Source of the DNA: Methyloversatilis sp. RAC08
Lineage (GTDB): Bacteria; Pseudomonadota; Gammaproteobacteria; Burkholderiales; Rhodocyclaceae
Direction: 5' to 3'
DNA: 64,000 nucleotides
Assembly: GCF_001713355.1 (NCBI RefSeq)
Contig: NZ_CP016448.1
Coordinates: 186,001 to 250,000, forward strand
Shown here: positions 48,951-59,090 of the stretch, piece by piece
How the letters are laid out: each line of letters begins with the position of its first letter
How positions within the stretch are numbered: the stretch's first letter is position 1
Notes under the pieces: generated by a model
Seen by the model: the letters and a program-made list of their open reading frames with translations, nothing else
Database searches by the model: none
What the model was told of the DNA's origin: nothing
Position numbers and translations under genes: made by a program

Positions 48951-51900
48951 TCAGTCATTGATCAGTTCGCGCCACGACAGCCGGCCGAAGATGTCCGGCA
49001 GATTCAGGCTTTCGCACACCGTTTCGCCATTGGCCAGACCGATCAGCACGCCGGCCTGACCGCTGAGCGTCGTGCAGGGCGACCCAAGCGGCTGCCCACC
49101 GGTGCCGCCGGTGCTGCCGCCACCGCTGACCGAACCGTCGCCGACCGGCGCGTCGTTGCGCACCAGGATGGGTCGCGACGGGATGGACAGCAGGCCGACA
49201 CCGCTGACGTTGTAATTGACCGACGGCTGACCTTCCACGCTGACGGTCACCGGTTCGCGGTTGATGAATACATTGTCCTGCAGCCGGCCACCGGTATAGG
49301 GATCGAGCGTCAGCAGCCAACCGTTGCCACCCGGACTGCAGGGATCGTCGGCCGGGATCGCGGTGGTTGCGAACAGGGCTGTACTGAAGGCCTGCACACC
49401 ATAGAACATCCGCTCGCCCTGCTGGGTGCCGCTCGGCGGCAGCAGATCGAGATACCAGCCCTGCTTCACGTAATTGCCGTCGGCATCGGTCATGGCTGCA
49501 CCACCCGAGGTGTCCCCCGGCGCCGAAATGACACGGACACGATTCGGATTGATGTCCGTCGTCTCCGGCGTGAATAGCGCGGTTTCGAACAGCACGACAC
49601 GCTGCGCGAAGTTGCTGCGCCCGGTCACCGGCGAAGTCAGCGTGTTTCCGGTGTAGTTGTCGTACAGACCGTACCAGGTCTGCGTTGAGGTATCGGCGCG
49701 ATCGGTGCCGGCAAGGAAGCGGCCGGTGCCGAAGCTGATCCAGCGCACACCGTCCGCCGGATTCAGCAGCACTTCGATGTTCGACGTGATGGCTTGCGGT
49801 TCGCCCGATGCATCCAGTGCGCGGTAAAGCGGCATCGGCGCCTCGGTCGTTCCGAAAGCGACCTTCCACTCGCTGGCCACCGTCGACGACAGGTCGAAGC
49901 GCCATACGTTGCCGCGCAGATCACCTGCGTACGCGTAATCCGCCGTACCGTCACCGTCATTGTCCCACTGCGTCACGTCGGCAAGGCCGTTGCTGAGGCA
50001 GGGATTGTCGGTCGTCACGCAATCGCCGGTATCGATCTTGCGGATCAGCGCACCGGTCACTGCATCGATCACGAACAGGAAGCCGCGGTTCTGGTCGCTG
50101 TTGTAGCCATTGCCGATCAGCACCGCCCAGCGGCCATTGTTGAGCCGCGTCAGCACCGGATTGCCGATGAACTGGCCCAGATCCGCATCGGTGAATTCCC
50201 AAAGGATGCTGTTGGTGCCGAAGGCGTCAGGGTTGGTAATGTCGAGTGCAAAGACCTGGCGGCCGCCCCGACCCTGTGTGCCGACGAGCACGCTGCGCCA
50301 CTGACCGGTGCCGCCGTCGCCGCTCTGGAAGACATCGGCGGCGCGCAGGAAACCGTCGACGATGAAGCGGTGCGTGTAGTTGGGCGACGTGAGGGTCCTC
50401 ATTGCCGGCAAGGCCGCACTGGGTACATAGGCAAAACGCTCGACACCGGTGGCGGCGTCGAAAGCGTGCAGCATGCCGTCGTTCGCGCTGACATAGACCA
50501 TTGCCGTGCGCGCGGTGACCGGCGGTTCCACGGTGGAATCAGCAATCAGGCTCTGGCGGAATGCCTGGTAAGTCGACGCACCTTCCCAGGTGAAACGTTC
50601 ATATGACAGGTTATCCGGCGCGGCCACGAACACCGGCGACGAATGCACGATGTCACCCAGTATCGACAGGCGGTTGCGGAAAGGACCGCCCTGATCGACC
50701 TCCTGGGTACGCACGCCGCGCAGGTAATCGAGCACCGTGCTGTCGTCGCCCAGCTGCGTCTTCTGAGTGTCGCTGAGGTTGTCCCACAGAAAGCTGATGC
50801 CCAGTGACCCGTTGCGGGTGTAGATGTTGCGGCTGGCCGCTGCCGGCAGCTGCTCGGACGCTTTCCATTGCGGCGTCGTGCCCAGGCCGCCGGAGGTCAC
50901 CGTGTAGGCCCACAGGTCGCCGGTCCAGACCTCACTGGTGAAGCGGGCCTGGAACACCTTGCTGCCTTCGCGCAATTCGGTCGACGACACGCCGAGGTTG
51001 GACGACGACGCCGTGCGCTGCACGATCGTGTCCAGCGCGCCCTTGAGACCGTTCGCGAATTCTTCCGGTGTCGCGGCGCTGACGAACTTGCCGCGCCCAT
51101 TCACCGTTGCGTGCCACAGATCGTCCAGCTTGCCGCTGTCTGTGGACGTGCTGGGCCACGACAGCTCGCCCGATGCAAGCCGCGGCAGATCGGTATCCGG
51201 ATTCAGCGAACCCTGCAGACCCAGCGCCACGCCGAAGGTGACCATGTGCTGCCAGTCTGCCGGGTCGGAATCCGTGGTCGGCACACGGTTGGCGATGTCG
51301 GTGCGCAGATCATTCTTGTAGTAGTACATCGCGACATCGGCGAGTGTATTGGAGTAGGTGTCCGCGTAAGGCGCACCCTCCGTTCCATCGGCATTGCCGA
51401 TCGAACTATTGACGTTGCCGAGATCGGTATTCGAATCGTTGTAGTAGCCATCGGTGGTGACAATCGTAAAGCTCTGGCGGCAGCTGAGCAGGCCATCCGG
51501 CTCCGCCGGCCCCCACGGATCGTTGTCACCGGTCGTCGTGCGGTAGTACTCGCCAGCGCGGGCCAGTGCAACGCGCAGCGGTGTCGCACCGGAACCGCTA
51601 GAGGCAAACATGTTGTTGAACCAGGTTACGCGATTGGTGCCGGCGAAACCCCCGGTCAGCGGGATGTCCATCTGGCCCGTGGTGCCGTTCAGTGGCCTGT
51701 AACCGATGCGATAATTCTCGCCCAACGTCGAAAACGCCGCACTCACGCCATTCTTCGCTGCGTCACGACGGCTGCGGCTGTAGGTGAACCAGTTGGCGAA
51801 GTTCTGCTTTTCCTCTGCAATGGTGCGGGTGACACCGCCGGCCCAGTTGAAGCTCGTGACGGCCGTCACCGAGCCATCGGCAAGATCGACGCGGTCGGCG

Positions 51901-52604
51901 TCATTGCCGCGGATCTGGTAACGGTAGTAGTTGATGCGTTCCAGATCCGACCCGGTGCCTTTGTAGACATACCAGGTCATCGGCCAGAAGAATTTCTCGC
52001 AGTTGCGCGTGTCGATCAGGTTGGGATTATCGTTGACCTCGTCGGTAGCGGTGCAGGGCGCCGACGGGCTTCGCGGTACATTGGTCCTGCTGAAAGAGAA
52101 CGTGGTAGCAGTCGTATTGGTGACCCAGCGGACGCGCGCCGATTGTTCCGCCGTAAGGTCGATGCCCGACGTGTCGGCCGGCGTGTACTTTGCATTGGTC
52201 GGGTCAGAAGCCGCGTACTGCGTGCCCTCCGGGCCGGTCCAGCGGCGATAGGTCACTGCAGGGTTGTAATAGATTCGGTTTATCTGGCTGGTGCGCAACG
52301 CGACATTCAGGATGTTTGCGTTGTCGTAATCGGGCATGTAGGCGGTTCTGTTTCCAGTGCCTGCGCGAACCGACAACTCAAAATCCCACAGAGTGACGAA
52401 TCTGTCCGGCAACGCCTCCCACACCATCGAGCCCGAATTGTCGAGGATCATCAATACGTTGGGCGCCGCCGTCACATTCAGGATCAGCGGATTGCTGGAA
52501 ATGGGCACCTGCGCCTGCGCCGGCGAACACGCCAGCCAGACCCCTAACAGACTTGCGCAGGCAGCACGCAGGCCGGCCGAGGCGAAAGAACGAACAGCAC
52601 TCAT
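48951..52604 (-). CDS. pilY1: type IV pilus tip adhesin PilY1 (upstream copy)
   Basis: A second PilY1 of 1217 residues. A signal peptide (about 1-31, ending AQA) leads to a von Willebrand A-like region with DNSGS. The block [12 protein letters not shown] is shared with the other copy (NFWPITFYIYRG). The C-terminal propeller has a calcium-binding loop [10 protein letters not shown] near 875-890. It ends in LSWRELI. Compared with the downstream copy it is longer near the N- and C-termini and has a serine/glycine-rich insert ([14 protein letters not shown]). It follows pilX by 21 bases and precedes pilE. Confidence 0.9.
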   Translation of the reverse strand: MSAVRSFASAGLRAACASLLGVWLACSPAQAQVPISSNPLILNVTAAPNVLMILDNSGSMVWEALPDRFVTLWDFELSVRAGTGNRTAYMPDYDNANILNVALRTSQINRIYYNPAVTYRRWTGPEGTQYAASDPTNAKYTPADTSGIDLTAEQSARVRWVTNTTATTFSFSRTNVPRSPSAPCTATDEVNDNPNLIDTRNCEKFFWPMTWYVYKGTGSDLERINYYRYQIRGNDADRVDLADGSVTAVTSFNWAGGVTRTIAEEKQNFANWFTYSRSRRDAAKNGVSAAFSTLGENYRIGYRPLNGTTGQMDIPLTGGFAGTNRVTWFNNMFASSGSGATPLRVALARAGEYYRTTTGDNDPWGPAEPDGLLSCRQSFTIVTTDGYYNDSNTDLGNVNSSIGNADGTEGAPYADTYSNTLADVAMYYYKNDLRTDIANRVPTTDSDPADWQHMVTFGVALGLQGSLNPDTDLPRLASGELSWPSTSTDSGKLDDLWHATVNGRGKFVSAATPEEFANGLKGALDTIVQRTASSSNLGVSSTELREGSKVFQARFTSEVWTGDLWAYTVTSGGLGTTPQWKASEQLPAAASRNIYTRNGSLGISFLWDNLSDTQKTQLGDDSTVLDYLRGVRTQEVDQGGPFRNRLSILGDIVHSSPVFVAAPDNLSYERFTWEGASTYQAFRQSLIADSTVEPPVTARTAMVYVSANDGMLHAFDAATGVERFAYVPSAALPAMRTLTSPNYTHRFIVDGFLRAADVFQSGDGGTGQWRSVLVGTQGRGGRQVFALDITNPDAFGTNSILWEFTDADLGQFIGNPVLTRLNNGRWAVLIGNGYNSDQNRGFLFVIDAVTGALIRKIDTGDCVTTDNPCLSNGLADVTQWDNDGDGTADYAYAGDLRGNVWRFDLSSTVASEWKVAFGTTEAPMPLYRALDASGEPQAITSNIEVLLNPADGVRWISFGTGRFLAGTDRADTSTQTWYGLYDNYTGNTLTSPVTGRSNFAQRVVLFETALFTPETTDINPNRVRVISAPGDTSGGAAMTDADGNYVKQGWYLDLLPPSGTQQGERMFYGVQAFSTALFATTAIPADDPCSPGGNGWLLTLDPYTGGRLQDNVFINREPVTVSVEGQPSVNYNVSGVGLLSIPSRPILVRNDAPVGDGSVSGGGSTGGTGGQPLGSPCTTLSGQAGVLIGLANGETVCESLNLPDIFGRLSWRELIND

Positions 52605-52625
52605 GATCGGAACTCCCGGTTCATT

Positions 52626-53246
52626 CTATGGACGGTAGGTGGTCTGCAAGGCGACGTTCGGCCGCCCTTCGACCGGCGGCATGCGCGCGGTGATGCGATA
52701 GCGCGGCCCACGGCAAGCCGTACTGCCGCGGCGACCGCAGCCCGTGCCGTCCTCGAATTCACCCATGTATTCGATGATGAATTCCGGCGGAGTGTTGCTG
52801 TTGTCGCTGAGGCGAGCCTTCATGGTGGAATCGATCTGGCCCCACCAAGTGGTGGCCTGTCGCCACTGGGTCGTGGAATCGTTCCACCGCTCGGCGTACG
52901 CGGGGGTCACCGGTGTACTTTCTTCCGAACCGCCACCACCACCGCCACTGGGCGGCGTCGGCGCCGCGATGGCGCACAGCGGCGGCGTGCCGCCGGGCAG
53001 ACAGTACAGCCCGTTGCTGTTGGTGACCGTCGTCGTGACGGTAATGCTCGCTTCCGCTTCGCGCAGCGCTGATTCGACCGCCTGGAAAGCCAGGCTGCGG
53101 TCATACATGTTCGCACCCATCTTCTCCTGCATGCTGGTGCCGCGGATACTCGCAAGCCCGAGCAGGGTCATGACGATCAACATCACCAGCGCGACCAGCA
53201 GGGTGGCGCCGCGTTGCGTGCGCAGATTCGGTTGTCGCGCACTCAT
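52626..53246 (-). CDS. pilX: minor pilin PilX (upstream copy)
   Basis: A minor pilin of 206 residues. The leader ends at G13 (QRG) before ATLLVALVMLIVMTLLGLAS, with no glutamate at +5. QEKMGANMYDRSLAFQAVESALREAE is the PilX block. It carries a glycine-rich insert (PPSGGGGGGSEE) that the downstream copy lacks. It overlaps pilW by four bases. Confidence 0.88.
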   Translation of the reverse strand: MSARQPNLRTQRGATLLVALVMLIVMTLLGLASIRGTSMQEKMGANMYDRSLAFQAVESALREAEASITVTTTVTNSNGLYCLPGGTPPLCAIAAPTPPSGGGGGGSEESTPVTPAYAERWNDSTTQWRQATTWWGQIDSTMKARLSDNSNTPPEFIIEYMGEFEDGTGCGRRGSTACRGPRYRITARMPPVEGRPNVALQTTYRP

Positions 53247-54286
53247 GACACGCGGTTCCTCAGATTCACGACATGGGAAATGCGCCGCGTGAGCCGCGCG
53301 CCTGCGGCATTGGTCGCCGTGCCGGTTTCCGGCGCGTCGATAACAAGCTCGATCTGGATGGCCACCACCTCGTTCCAGCGATTGAGCGCCGTGATGTCGG
53401 TGGCGCTCAGGTAATCGCCGCCCGGCAGCCGGTAGGTGATCTGCATGTCGCGCACGCCTTCGACAATTTCCTCTGCCACCGGCTCCGCGCTACCGGCGCC
53501 GTTGTTGCCGACACTGACGCGATACAGCGAAGTCGGGCTGTTCGTGTTGCTGCCGCGCGCGTTGTTGCCGACGAACCAGGCGGCCGCCTGCAGCCGCATC
53601 AACTGCGAGCCGGGCGGAAACACCTTGCGCACGCCGGTACCGAAGTCGCAGGTCAGCGGCGTGCGGAAAGCGAGGCCGCTGGAGCAATTGCCCGGCGAGC
53701 CTGCGTAGATACCGTGACCCAGCGAATTGGTCGACGCATCGACCGCACTGACCTGGAAGATGGCGCTGTTCTCGAAGTCGCACAGCACGACCAGATCACC
53801 GCTGGCCAGCGTGTGCGGCGAGGCAAGCGTGATGGTGGATGTCGCGTCGTTGTGCACGCTGACCGACATGGCTGCCGTTCCGCCGTGCATCGTCTCGACC
53901 AGATCGGTGCCAGTCACCCGTTGCCTCTCTTCGGTACCGATGATGGCGGCCAGCGACGCTTCCGTGTTGTTGAAGCCGCGCAGGCCGCGTGTCGTGTCGG
54001 ACCAGTTCGACCACCAGTTGGTGGTCGGATTGGCCAGCAGATTCAACACGCGGGAGCGGCCACCGTTGCAGGCATTGATGCCGACGGCGCGCAGGTCGCG
54101 CGACATCAGTTCGAACGCCATGCGGGTCGATTCCTGGATGCGCGACAGCGCTTCGGTAGAACGGTAAGCCTCGCGGTTGCTGATCACCATGGCGATGGCA
54201 CCGGCCGACACCACCAGCCCCAGCACCAGGGTGACCAGCACCTCGACCAGCGATGTACCGCGCTGGGAAGAATGGAAGGTATTCAT
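53243..54286 (-). CDS. pilW: minor pilin PilW (upstream copy)
   Basis: A minor pilin of 347 residues with leader MNTFHSSQRG and TSLVEVLVTLVLGLVVSAG. SRIQESTRMAFELMSRDLRAVG matches the PilW block. The start ATG at 54286 overlaps the pilV stop (ATGA); the upstream in-frame extension runs over pilV and was dropped. The C-terminal half aligns with the downstream PilW but has diverged. Confidence 0.88.
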   Translation of the reverse strand: MNTFHSSQRGTSLVEVLVTLVLGLVVSAGAIAMVISNREAYRSTEALSRIQESTRMAFELMSRDLRAVGINACNGGRSRVLNLLANPTTNWWSNWSDTTRGLRGFNNTEASLAAIIGTEERQRVTGTDLVETMHGGTAAMSVSVHNDATSTITLASPHTLASGDLVVLCDFENSAIFQVSAVDASTNSLGHGIYAGSPGNCSSGLAFRTPLTCDFGTGVRKVFPPGSQLMRLQAAAWFVGNNARGSNTNSPTSLYRVSVGNNGAGSAEPVAEEIVEGVRDMQITYRLPGGDYLSATDITALNRWNEVVAIQIELVIDAPETGTATNAAGARLTRRISHVVNLRNRVS

Positions 54287-54735
54287 ATGCGGACATCCAC
54301 CTGGAATGTGTGATCGCTGGCCCCGTTGGTCACCCGGCTGTCGTCCCAGCGGACCGTAATGCGGCAGGACACGGGGGTGCCCGAGCAGGTGATGCCACCG
54401 CACGAACCGGCGCCCAGATTGTTCGCCAGCCCGGTCAGCCACTGGTTGATGTCTATCGTCGCCGGCTCGGTACCGGTCGGTATCTCGCACCCGGAAGCCG
54501 GCAGATCGCGGTTGTAGGTGCCGTTGCGCGCCAGCACCTGGTTGCTGCGCATGCGGTCGGCCATCGAGTAGGCCGCGATCACCGCAGCATTCCGCTCGAA
54601 GGCGCTATGGTTCGCCTTCATCGCCATGGTCTGCATGCCGGCAATGCCGAGCATGCCGAAGGCCAGCACGAACAGCGCGACCAGCACCTCGATCAGCGAC
54701 ACCCCCCGCTGCATCGGTCTCGATTGATGCTTCAT
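54283..54735 (-). CDS. pilV: minor pilin PilV (upstream copy)
   Basis: A minor pilin of 150 residues with leader MKHQSRPMQRG then VSLIEVLVALFVLAFGMLGIAGMQ. It ends with the same CRITVRWDDSR block as the other PilV. It overlaps fimT by one base and pilW by four. Confidence 0.88.
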   Translation of the reverse strand: MKHQSRPMQRGVSLIEVLVALFVLAFGMLGIAGMQTMAMKANHSAFERNAAVIAAYSMADRMRSNQVLARNGTYNRDLPASGCEIPTGTEPATIDINQWLTGLANNLGAGSCGGITCSGTPVSCRITVRWDDSRVTNGASDHTFQVDVRI

Positions 54736-55397
54736 CAGCCTCCCTCCACCGGCGTGCTGCCGCCACCGCCTTCTTCCACCGGCGCCACGGTCACCCCGCA
54801 ATTCGCGTCACTCCCGCGTGCGATCGACATGCGACTGCCCGACACGAGCGACACCACCCGCATGTTGCTACCGCCGAGCGCGCCGCTGCGATCGCACACC
54901 CTGATCTGTGCTGTTTGAAGAGCCAAAGATCCCTGGCCACGCGCCATCCCGTCGGGACGGAACGCGATGCGATTGCCGGCGGCGGCAAGGTCATCGTTCG
55001 AAATGAGTTCCAGTGCGTTGCCGGTGATGGCCTGCATCCGCAGGATGCGCTCGGTGCCATCGATGGCGCCATTGCTGTTCTCGTCGACGAACACCGCCCA
55101 GGCCTGCCAGGGCTCGCTGTTTGCCGTCGTCACGCATCCGTTGGTCGCACTGAAATTCACGACGCCATCTGCTGCTGCCGCCCGGCACAGCAGCACGCGC
55201 CGCTGGACCCGGACCGCTTCGGAGCGCGCCAGATTCATGCCTGACAGCAGCTCGTTCGATTCGGCCGTGAGGCGGTTCGAAGCGATGAAGCTCTGGAAGG
55301 ACGGAAAGGCGAACGCTGCCAGAACGGCCAACAGGGTGACCACGATCATCAGTTCGATCATCGTGAAGCCGGCGTGCGCAGGGCGGAAACGCGTCAT
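54735..55397 (-). CDS. fimT: GspH/FimT-type pseudopilin (upstream copy)
   Basis: A FimT/FimU-like minor pilin of 220 residues. The leader ends at G10 (RFRPAHAG), then FTMIELMIVVTLLAVLAAFAFPSF. The SFIASNRLTAESNELLSGMNLARSEAVR block marks the family. Its C-terminus has a Glu/Gly-rich tail (VEEGGGGSTPVEGG) absent from the other copy. ATG 55397 gives a ten-residue leader; an earlier in-frame ATG would add twelve residues. First gene of the upstream operon copy. Confidence 0.87.
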   Translation of the reverse strand: MTRFRPAHAGFTMIELMIVVTLLAVLAAFAFPSFQSFIASNRLTAESNELLSGMNLARSEAVRVQRRVLLCRAAAADGVVNFSATNGCVTTANSEPWQAWAVFVDENSNGAIDGTERILRMQAITGNALELISNDDLAAAGNRIAFRPDGMARGQGSLALQTAQIRVCDRSGALGGSNMRVVSLVSGSRMSIARGSDANCGVTVAPVEEGGGGSTPVEGG

Positions 55398-55716
55398 GGA
55401 CAGGCTGGACCGGAAAAGGATTTCTGATCTCAACTTACGTCAAGACGACCGTCCGGCGCGAGCCGCCAATGACGAACGGCAGGAAGCGGTGCCCGAACGG
55501 CGCCGCCGAGGCCGGTCGCCGTGACATCCGTCACGCCGTCACCTATCCACATGCCGGCGCGGCACATCAGGCGGGCCTCGATTACGGGCCTGCACAATCA
55601 GGCGCGTTTTGCAGGATTCCGTCACCGGCCTGCATCACCCGCTTGTATCGCCATCACGCAGCGTGCTGCACAATCCGGTCGGTCCAACCCGATCATGCCG
55701 CCCCCGCACCTGCCCC
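55398..55716. other. divergent intergenic region between pilin operon and DUF3422 gene
   Basis: About 320 bases that must hold promoters for both directions. No convincing sigma-54 or sigma-70 promoter was picked out by eye. The ten-base sequence CTGCACAATC occurs twice, at 55590-55599 and 55666-55675, and might be a regulator site. No gene is supported. Confidence 0.4.
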
Positions 55717-57036
55717 ATGCCCGATCAAGACAGCCCCGCCCGAACACTCGGCCACCTGCCCCAGCACCCGCTCCGCTACAAGCTGAACAACGAGGTGCAC
55801 GCCCGGCCGCCGGTATCGCTCACCCATCCGAAGCGCGTTTCCTACCTCGCGCTGATCCATGACGGGACGACGGAAGACGGCGAACTGCAGCAGCTGCGAG
55901 CTCTGGCGGATGCCTTTGCCCGGCCGTTGCCGGAGGCTGACGGCGGTCACCTGCAGCTTGATGTCGGCGACTTCCTGCTGAAGTGGGAGCGGCACAACGA
56001 GTTTTCCAGCTACGCCTTCTTCTGCACGCCGCGCGCCGACGAAACGGATGCGCGTCACGGCGCACTGCCGCGCGTGCCGCCCGGCTGGCTCGAAGCGCTG
56101 CCCGGCTCGGTGATCGTGGCCACGCACATCGAGCTGCAATCCACCTCGGCGCTCGGCCCGAAATCCGTCATGGACGGCCTGATCTCCAGCGGGCGCCAGG
56201 GTGTCGCCGCCCAGGTGGCCGACGGTGCGGCGTGGGTGTTCACCGACTTCATGCTGACCGATGGCTGGTCCCGCTATCTGGTGCTCGACGAGCGCCTGAC
56301 GCCCCGCCAGGCGGGTCGCACCGTGCAGCGCCTGCTCGAGATCGAAACCTATCGCGTAATGGCCCTGCTCGCCTTTCCGGTCGCCAAGGATGTCGGGCGC
56401 CTGCTCGGCCGCGCCGAAGGCGAACTCGCCGACCTGATGGACAGCATGGGCACGGCGACGACGCCGGAAGACGAGCGCAATGTACTGTCGCACCTGACCC
56501 GGCTCGCCGCCGAGGTGGAACGCTCGGTGGCGCGTTCCACTTTCCGCTTCGGCGCGGCGCAGGCCTACTACCGGCTGGTGACCAGCCGGATCGGCGAATT
56601 GCGCGAACAGCGGGTCGAAAGCTTTCCCACCATCGGCGAATTCATGGACCGCCGGCTGGCACCCGCGATCAACACCTGCGAGGCGATTGCACGGCGGCAG
56701 GAAGAGCTGTCTGGGCGGATTGCCCGCAACTCGCAACTGCTGCGCACCCGGGTCGACATCGAACTGGAGCGCCAGAACCAGGAGTTGCTGGGGCAGATGA
56801 ACCGGCGCGCGAAACTGCAGATGCGGCTGCAGGAAACGGTGGAGGGCCTGTCCATCGTCGCCATCACGTATTACGCGTCGCAACTGGTGCAGTACCTCGC
56901 GAAGGGCCTGCATGCCTGGCTGCCGGTCAGTCCGGAAGCGATCACCGCGATTTCGATTCCGGTCATCGCCGGGCTGGCCGCGCTCGGTCTGCGCCGCATG
57001 CGGCGCAAGCTGGCAGCCGAAGAAGGTACGCACTGA
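55717..57036 (+). CDS. DUF3422 family membrane protein
   Basis: A 439-residue protein of unknown function, anchored by a C-terminal hydrophobic segment (AITAISIPVIAGLAALGLRR near 410-430). The opening LGHLPQHPLRYKLNNEVHARPP is characteristic of DUF3422. The middle part has a coiled-coil tendency (RRQEELSGRIARNSQLL). ATG 55717 is chosen as the family start; the earlier in-frame start has a non-family extension. The next gene starts two bases after its stop, so they are cotranscribed. Confidence 0.82.
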   Translation: MPDQDSPARTLGHLPQHPLRYKLNNEVHARPPVSLTHPKRVSYLALIHDGTTEDGELQQLRALADAFARPLPEADGGHLQLDVGDFLLKWERHNEFSSYAFFCTPRADETDARHGALPRVPPGWLEALPGSVIVATHIELQSTSALGPKSVMDGLISSGRQGVAAQVADGAAWVFTDFMLTDGWSRYLVLDERLTPRQAGRTVQRLLEIETYRVMALLAFPVAKDVGRLLGRAEGELADLMDSMGTATTPEDERNVLSHLTRLAAEVERSVARSTFRFGAAQAYYRLVTSRIGELREQRVESFPTIGEFMDRRLAPAINTCEAIARRQEELSGRIARNSQLLRTRVDIELERQNQELLGQMNRRAKLQMRLQETVEGLSIVAITYYASQLVQYLAKGLHAWLPVSPEAITAISIPVIAGLAALGLRRMRRKLAAEEGTH

Positions 57037-57038
57037 CC

Positions 57039-57488
57039 ATGCACACGCTGCGTCACGCCACGTTCGCCGACATTCCCGAGCTGTGCGCCCTGCTCGCGCA
57101 GCTGTTCGGGCAGGAAGTCGAATTCGTCGCCGACGCGGCAACGCAGGCGCGCGGTCTGCAGCGCATCTTCGAGGCGCCGGACAGCGGCGACATCCTGGTG
57201 CTCGCAGAAGATGATCGTCCGGTCGGCATGGTGAGCCTGCTCTACCTGACCAGCACCGCGCTCGGCAGCCGCGTCGCGCTGCTGGAAGACATGGTGGTGC
57301 AGCCCGGCCAGCGCGGCCGCGGCTGCGGCAGCCGGCTGCTCAAGGCCGCGGTCGAGTGCGCGCGGCAGCGCGGGTGCCGCCGCATCACGCTGCTGACCGA
57401 TGGCCACAACCTCGATGCGCAGCGCTTCTACCGCCAGCACGGATTCGCAGTCTCGGACATGAAGGCGATGCGCCTGATGCTCGACTGA
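57039..57488 (+). CDS. GNAT-family N-acetyltransferase
   Basis: A 149-residue acetyltransferase. The acetyl-CoA-binding motif QPGQRGRGCGSRLL fits the R/QxxGxG/A pattern, and NLDAQRFYRQHGF closes the fold. The substrate is unknown. Its start is two bases after the DUF3422 stop. Confidence 0.85.
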   Translation: MHTLRHATFADIPELCALLAQLFGQEVEFVADAATQARGLQRIFEAPDSGDILVLAEDDRPVGMVSLLYLTSTALGSRVALLEDMVVQPGQRGRGCGSRLLKAAVECARQRGCRRITLLTDGHNLDAQRFYRQHGFAVSDMKAMRLMLD

Positions 57489-57565
57489 TGCACCGCCAGC
57501 ACCGCACTGCATCCGGACCGCGACGCGCCGCGTAAGGTGTTCAACAGGGCAATCAGGGAAGGATC

Positions 57566-58249
57566 ATGGGCCGCAGCGCACCGTTTGCGCAGACATTCCC
57601 GATCGTCGTCCTGTCGGCATTCGTCCCCATGAACCCGATGTCATCCGACACCGCAGCGCGTAGCTCTTCGTCCGACGACGAGGCGCTGCTGTGCGCGCTC
57701 ATCGGGCGCATGGCCGACGGCGACGAGGCGGCACTCGGCCAGCTGTACGACCGCACGGTGCGCCGCGTGTACGGTCTCGCGCTGCGCATCACGCGCCACC
57801 CGCAGATCGCCGAGGAAGTCGCCGAGGAGGTTTTCTGGCAGGCCTGGCGACAGGCCCTGCGTTTTGATGCCGCGCGCGGCAATCCGATGGCCTGGCTCAT
57901 GACGATGACGCGCAGCAGGGCACTCGACGCGCTGCGCCGCACCGATGACGCGGAGCTGCATCCCGAGCCGGAAGTACTTGTGGCTGTGGAAGCGGCCTGC
58001 GAAGGCAATCCGCAGAACCTGCTCGAAGCCGTTCAGCGGCAGCACGCGCTGCACGCCGCGCTGGAATCGCTGGATGCGCTTCCGCGACAATTGCTGTCAC
58101 TGGCCTTTTTCCGAGGACTGACGCACGAGGAGATTGCCGTTCAGTCCTCCTTGCCGCTCGGCACCGTCAAATCACACATCCGGCGCGCGCTGACCGCGCT
58201 GGGAAAGGTACTTCCGCCGGACATGGCCGCACTGGATACCCACGCATGA
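57566..58249 (+). CDS. ECF-family RNA polymerase sigma factor
   Basis: A group IV sigma factor of 227 residues. Region 2 is around GQLYDRTVRRVYGLALRIT through EEVFWQAWR, and region 4 is around QLLSLAFFRGLTHEEIA through LGTVKSHIRRAL. It resembles SigK-like regulators of oxidative or metal stress. The start is uncertain; ATG 57566 has AGGGA upstream, while ATG 57629 is an alternative. It overlaps the cupin gene by four bases (ATGA), a typical sigma/anti-sigma pair. Confidence 0.9.
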   Translation: MGRSAPFAQTFPIVVLSAFVPMNPMSSDTAARSSSSDDEALLCALIGRMADGDEAALGQLYDRTVRRVYGLALRITRHPQIAEEVAEEVFWQAWRQALRFDAARGNPMAWLMTMTRSRALDALRRTDDAELHPEPEVLVAVEAACEGNPQNLLEAVQRQHALHAALESLDALPRQLLSLAFFRGLTHEEIAVQSSLPLGTVKSHIRRALTALGKVLPPDMAALDTHA

Positions 58250-59085
58250 GCACGCCGCCGCTTTCACCCGACGACGAAGCCAGCGACACGCTGCAGCAGC
58301 TGCTGGCCGCTGCGCTCAAGCCGGTGGCACTCGAACCGGCACGCAGCGACGCCTTGCGCAGCCGCCTGCTGGCACGCGCCCGCGACAGCGTGCAGGCACG
58401 GGCACGCCACACCCGGATACGGGCGAGCGAAGACGGCTGGGCGCGCGTGGTCGATGGTGTGCGCGCCAAGCTGCTGAACGAAGGCGCGAGCACGCGCTCG
58501 GTGCTGGTCGAATTCGAGCCGGGCGCCGCCCTGCCGATGCATCGTCATCACGAACACGAACAATGTCTGGTGCTCCGCGGTGACCTGCAGATGGACGACC
58601 TCGACATCCGCGCCGGCGACTATCACGAAGCACCGGCCGGCAGCCGGCACGGGCGCGTGCGCTCAACCGGCGGCGCGCTGATCTATCTGCGCGGTGTATC
58701 GCTCGGCCACACCGGACGGGTGATCCGCGACATGGTCACCGCCTGGCTGCCGACCCGCGGCAGCGCCCCGCACACGATCCGTGCCGGTGAAGGCCTGTGG
58801 TCTGACCTGTCACCGGGCGTGCAGGCCAAGCACCTGTTCGACGGCACCGACGAAGCATCGATGCTGCTGCGCGTCGCACCCGGTGCCCGCGTGCCGAAGG
58901 CGCTTGCCGCGGCCGAGGGCGAATACCTGGTGATCGAGGGCGAAGGATTTGTCGGCGACGCCCTGCTGCGCGCCGGCGAGTACGACTATGCCCACGCCGA
59001 CGCGGATGATTTCGAACTGAGCAGCGACGTCGGCGCGCTGTTCTATCTGCACGGCAAGGTCGCGCAGGCACTGCGCACGAACTAG
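58246..59085 (+). CDS. cupin-type putative anti-sigma factor (ChrR-like)
   Basis: A 279-residue protein made of two cupin domains. The first cupin has metal-binding histidines at H99, H101 and H104 with a further H135 (HRHHEHE ... GSRH). The second, near 190-270, lacks such a His cluster. ChrR-type anti-sigma factors use a cupin to sense a signal, but here the N-terminal zinc-binding anti-sigma domain (HxxxCxxC) is absent; the N-terminus is a short helical arginine-rich stretch. It probably inhibits the sigma factor encoded just upstream; this is from context. Confidence 0.78.
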   Translation: MSTPPLSPDDEASDTLQQLLAAALKPVALEPARSDALRSRLLARARDSVQARARHTRIRASEDGWARVVDGVRAKLLNEGASTRSVLVEFEPGAALPMHRHHEHEQCLVLRGDLQMDDLDIRAGDYHEAPAGSRHGRVRSTGGALIYLRGVSLGHTGRVIRDMVTAWLPTRGSAPHTIRAGEGLWSDLSPGVQAKHLFDGTDEASMLLRVAPGARVPKALAAAEGEYLVIEGEGFVGDALLRAGEYDYAHADADDFELSSDVGALFYLHGKVAQALRTN

Positions 59086-59090
59086 CAGCC

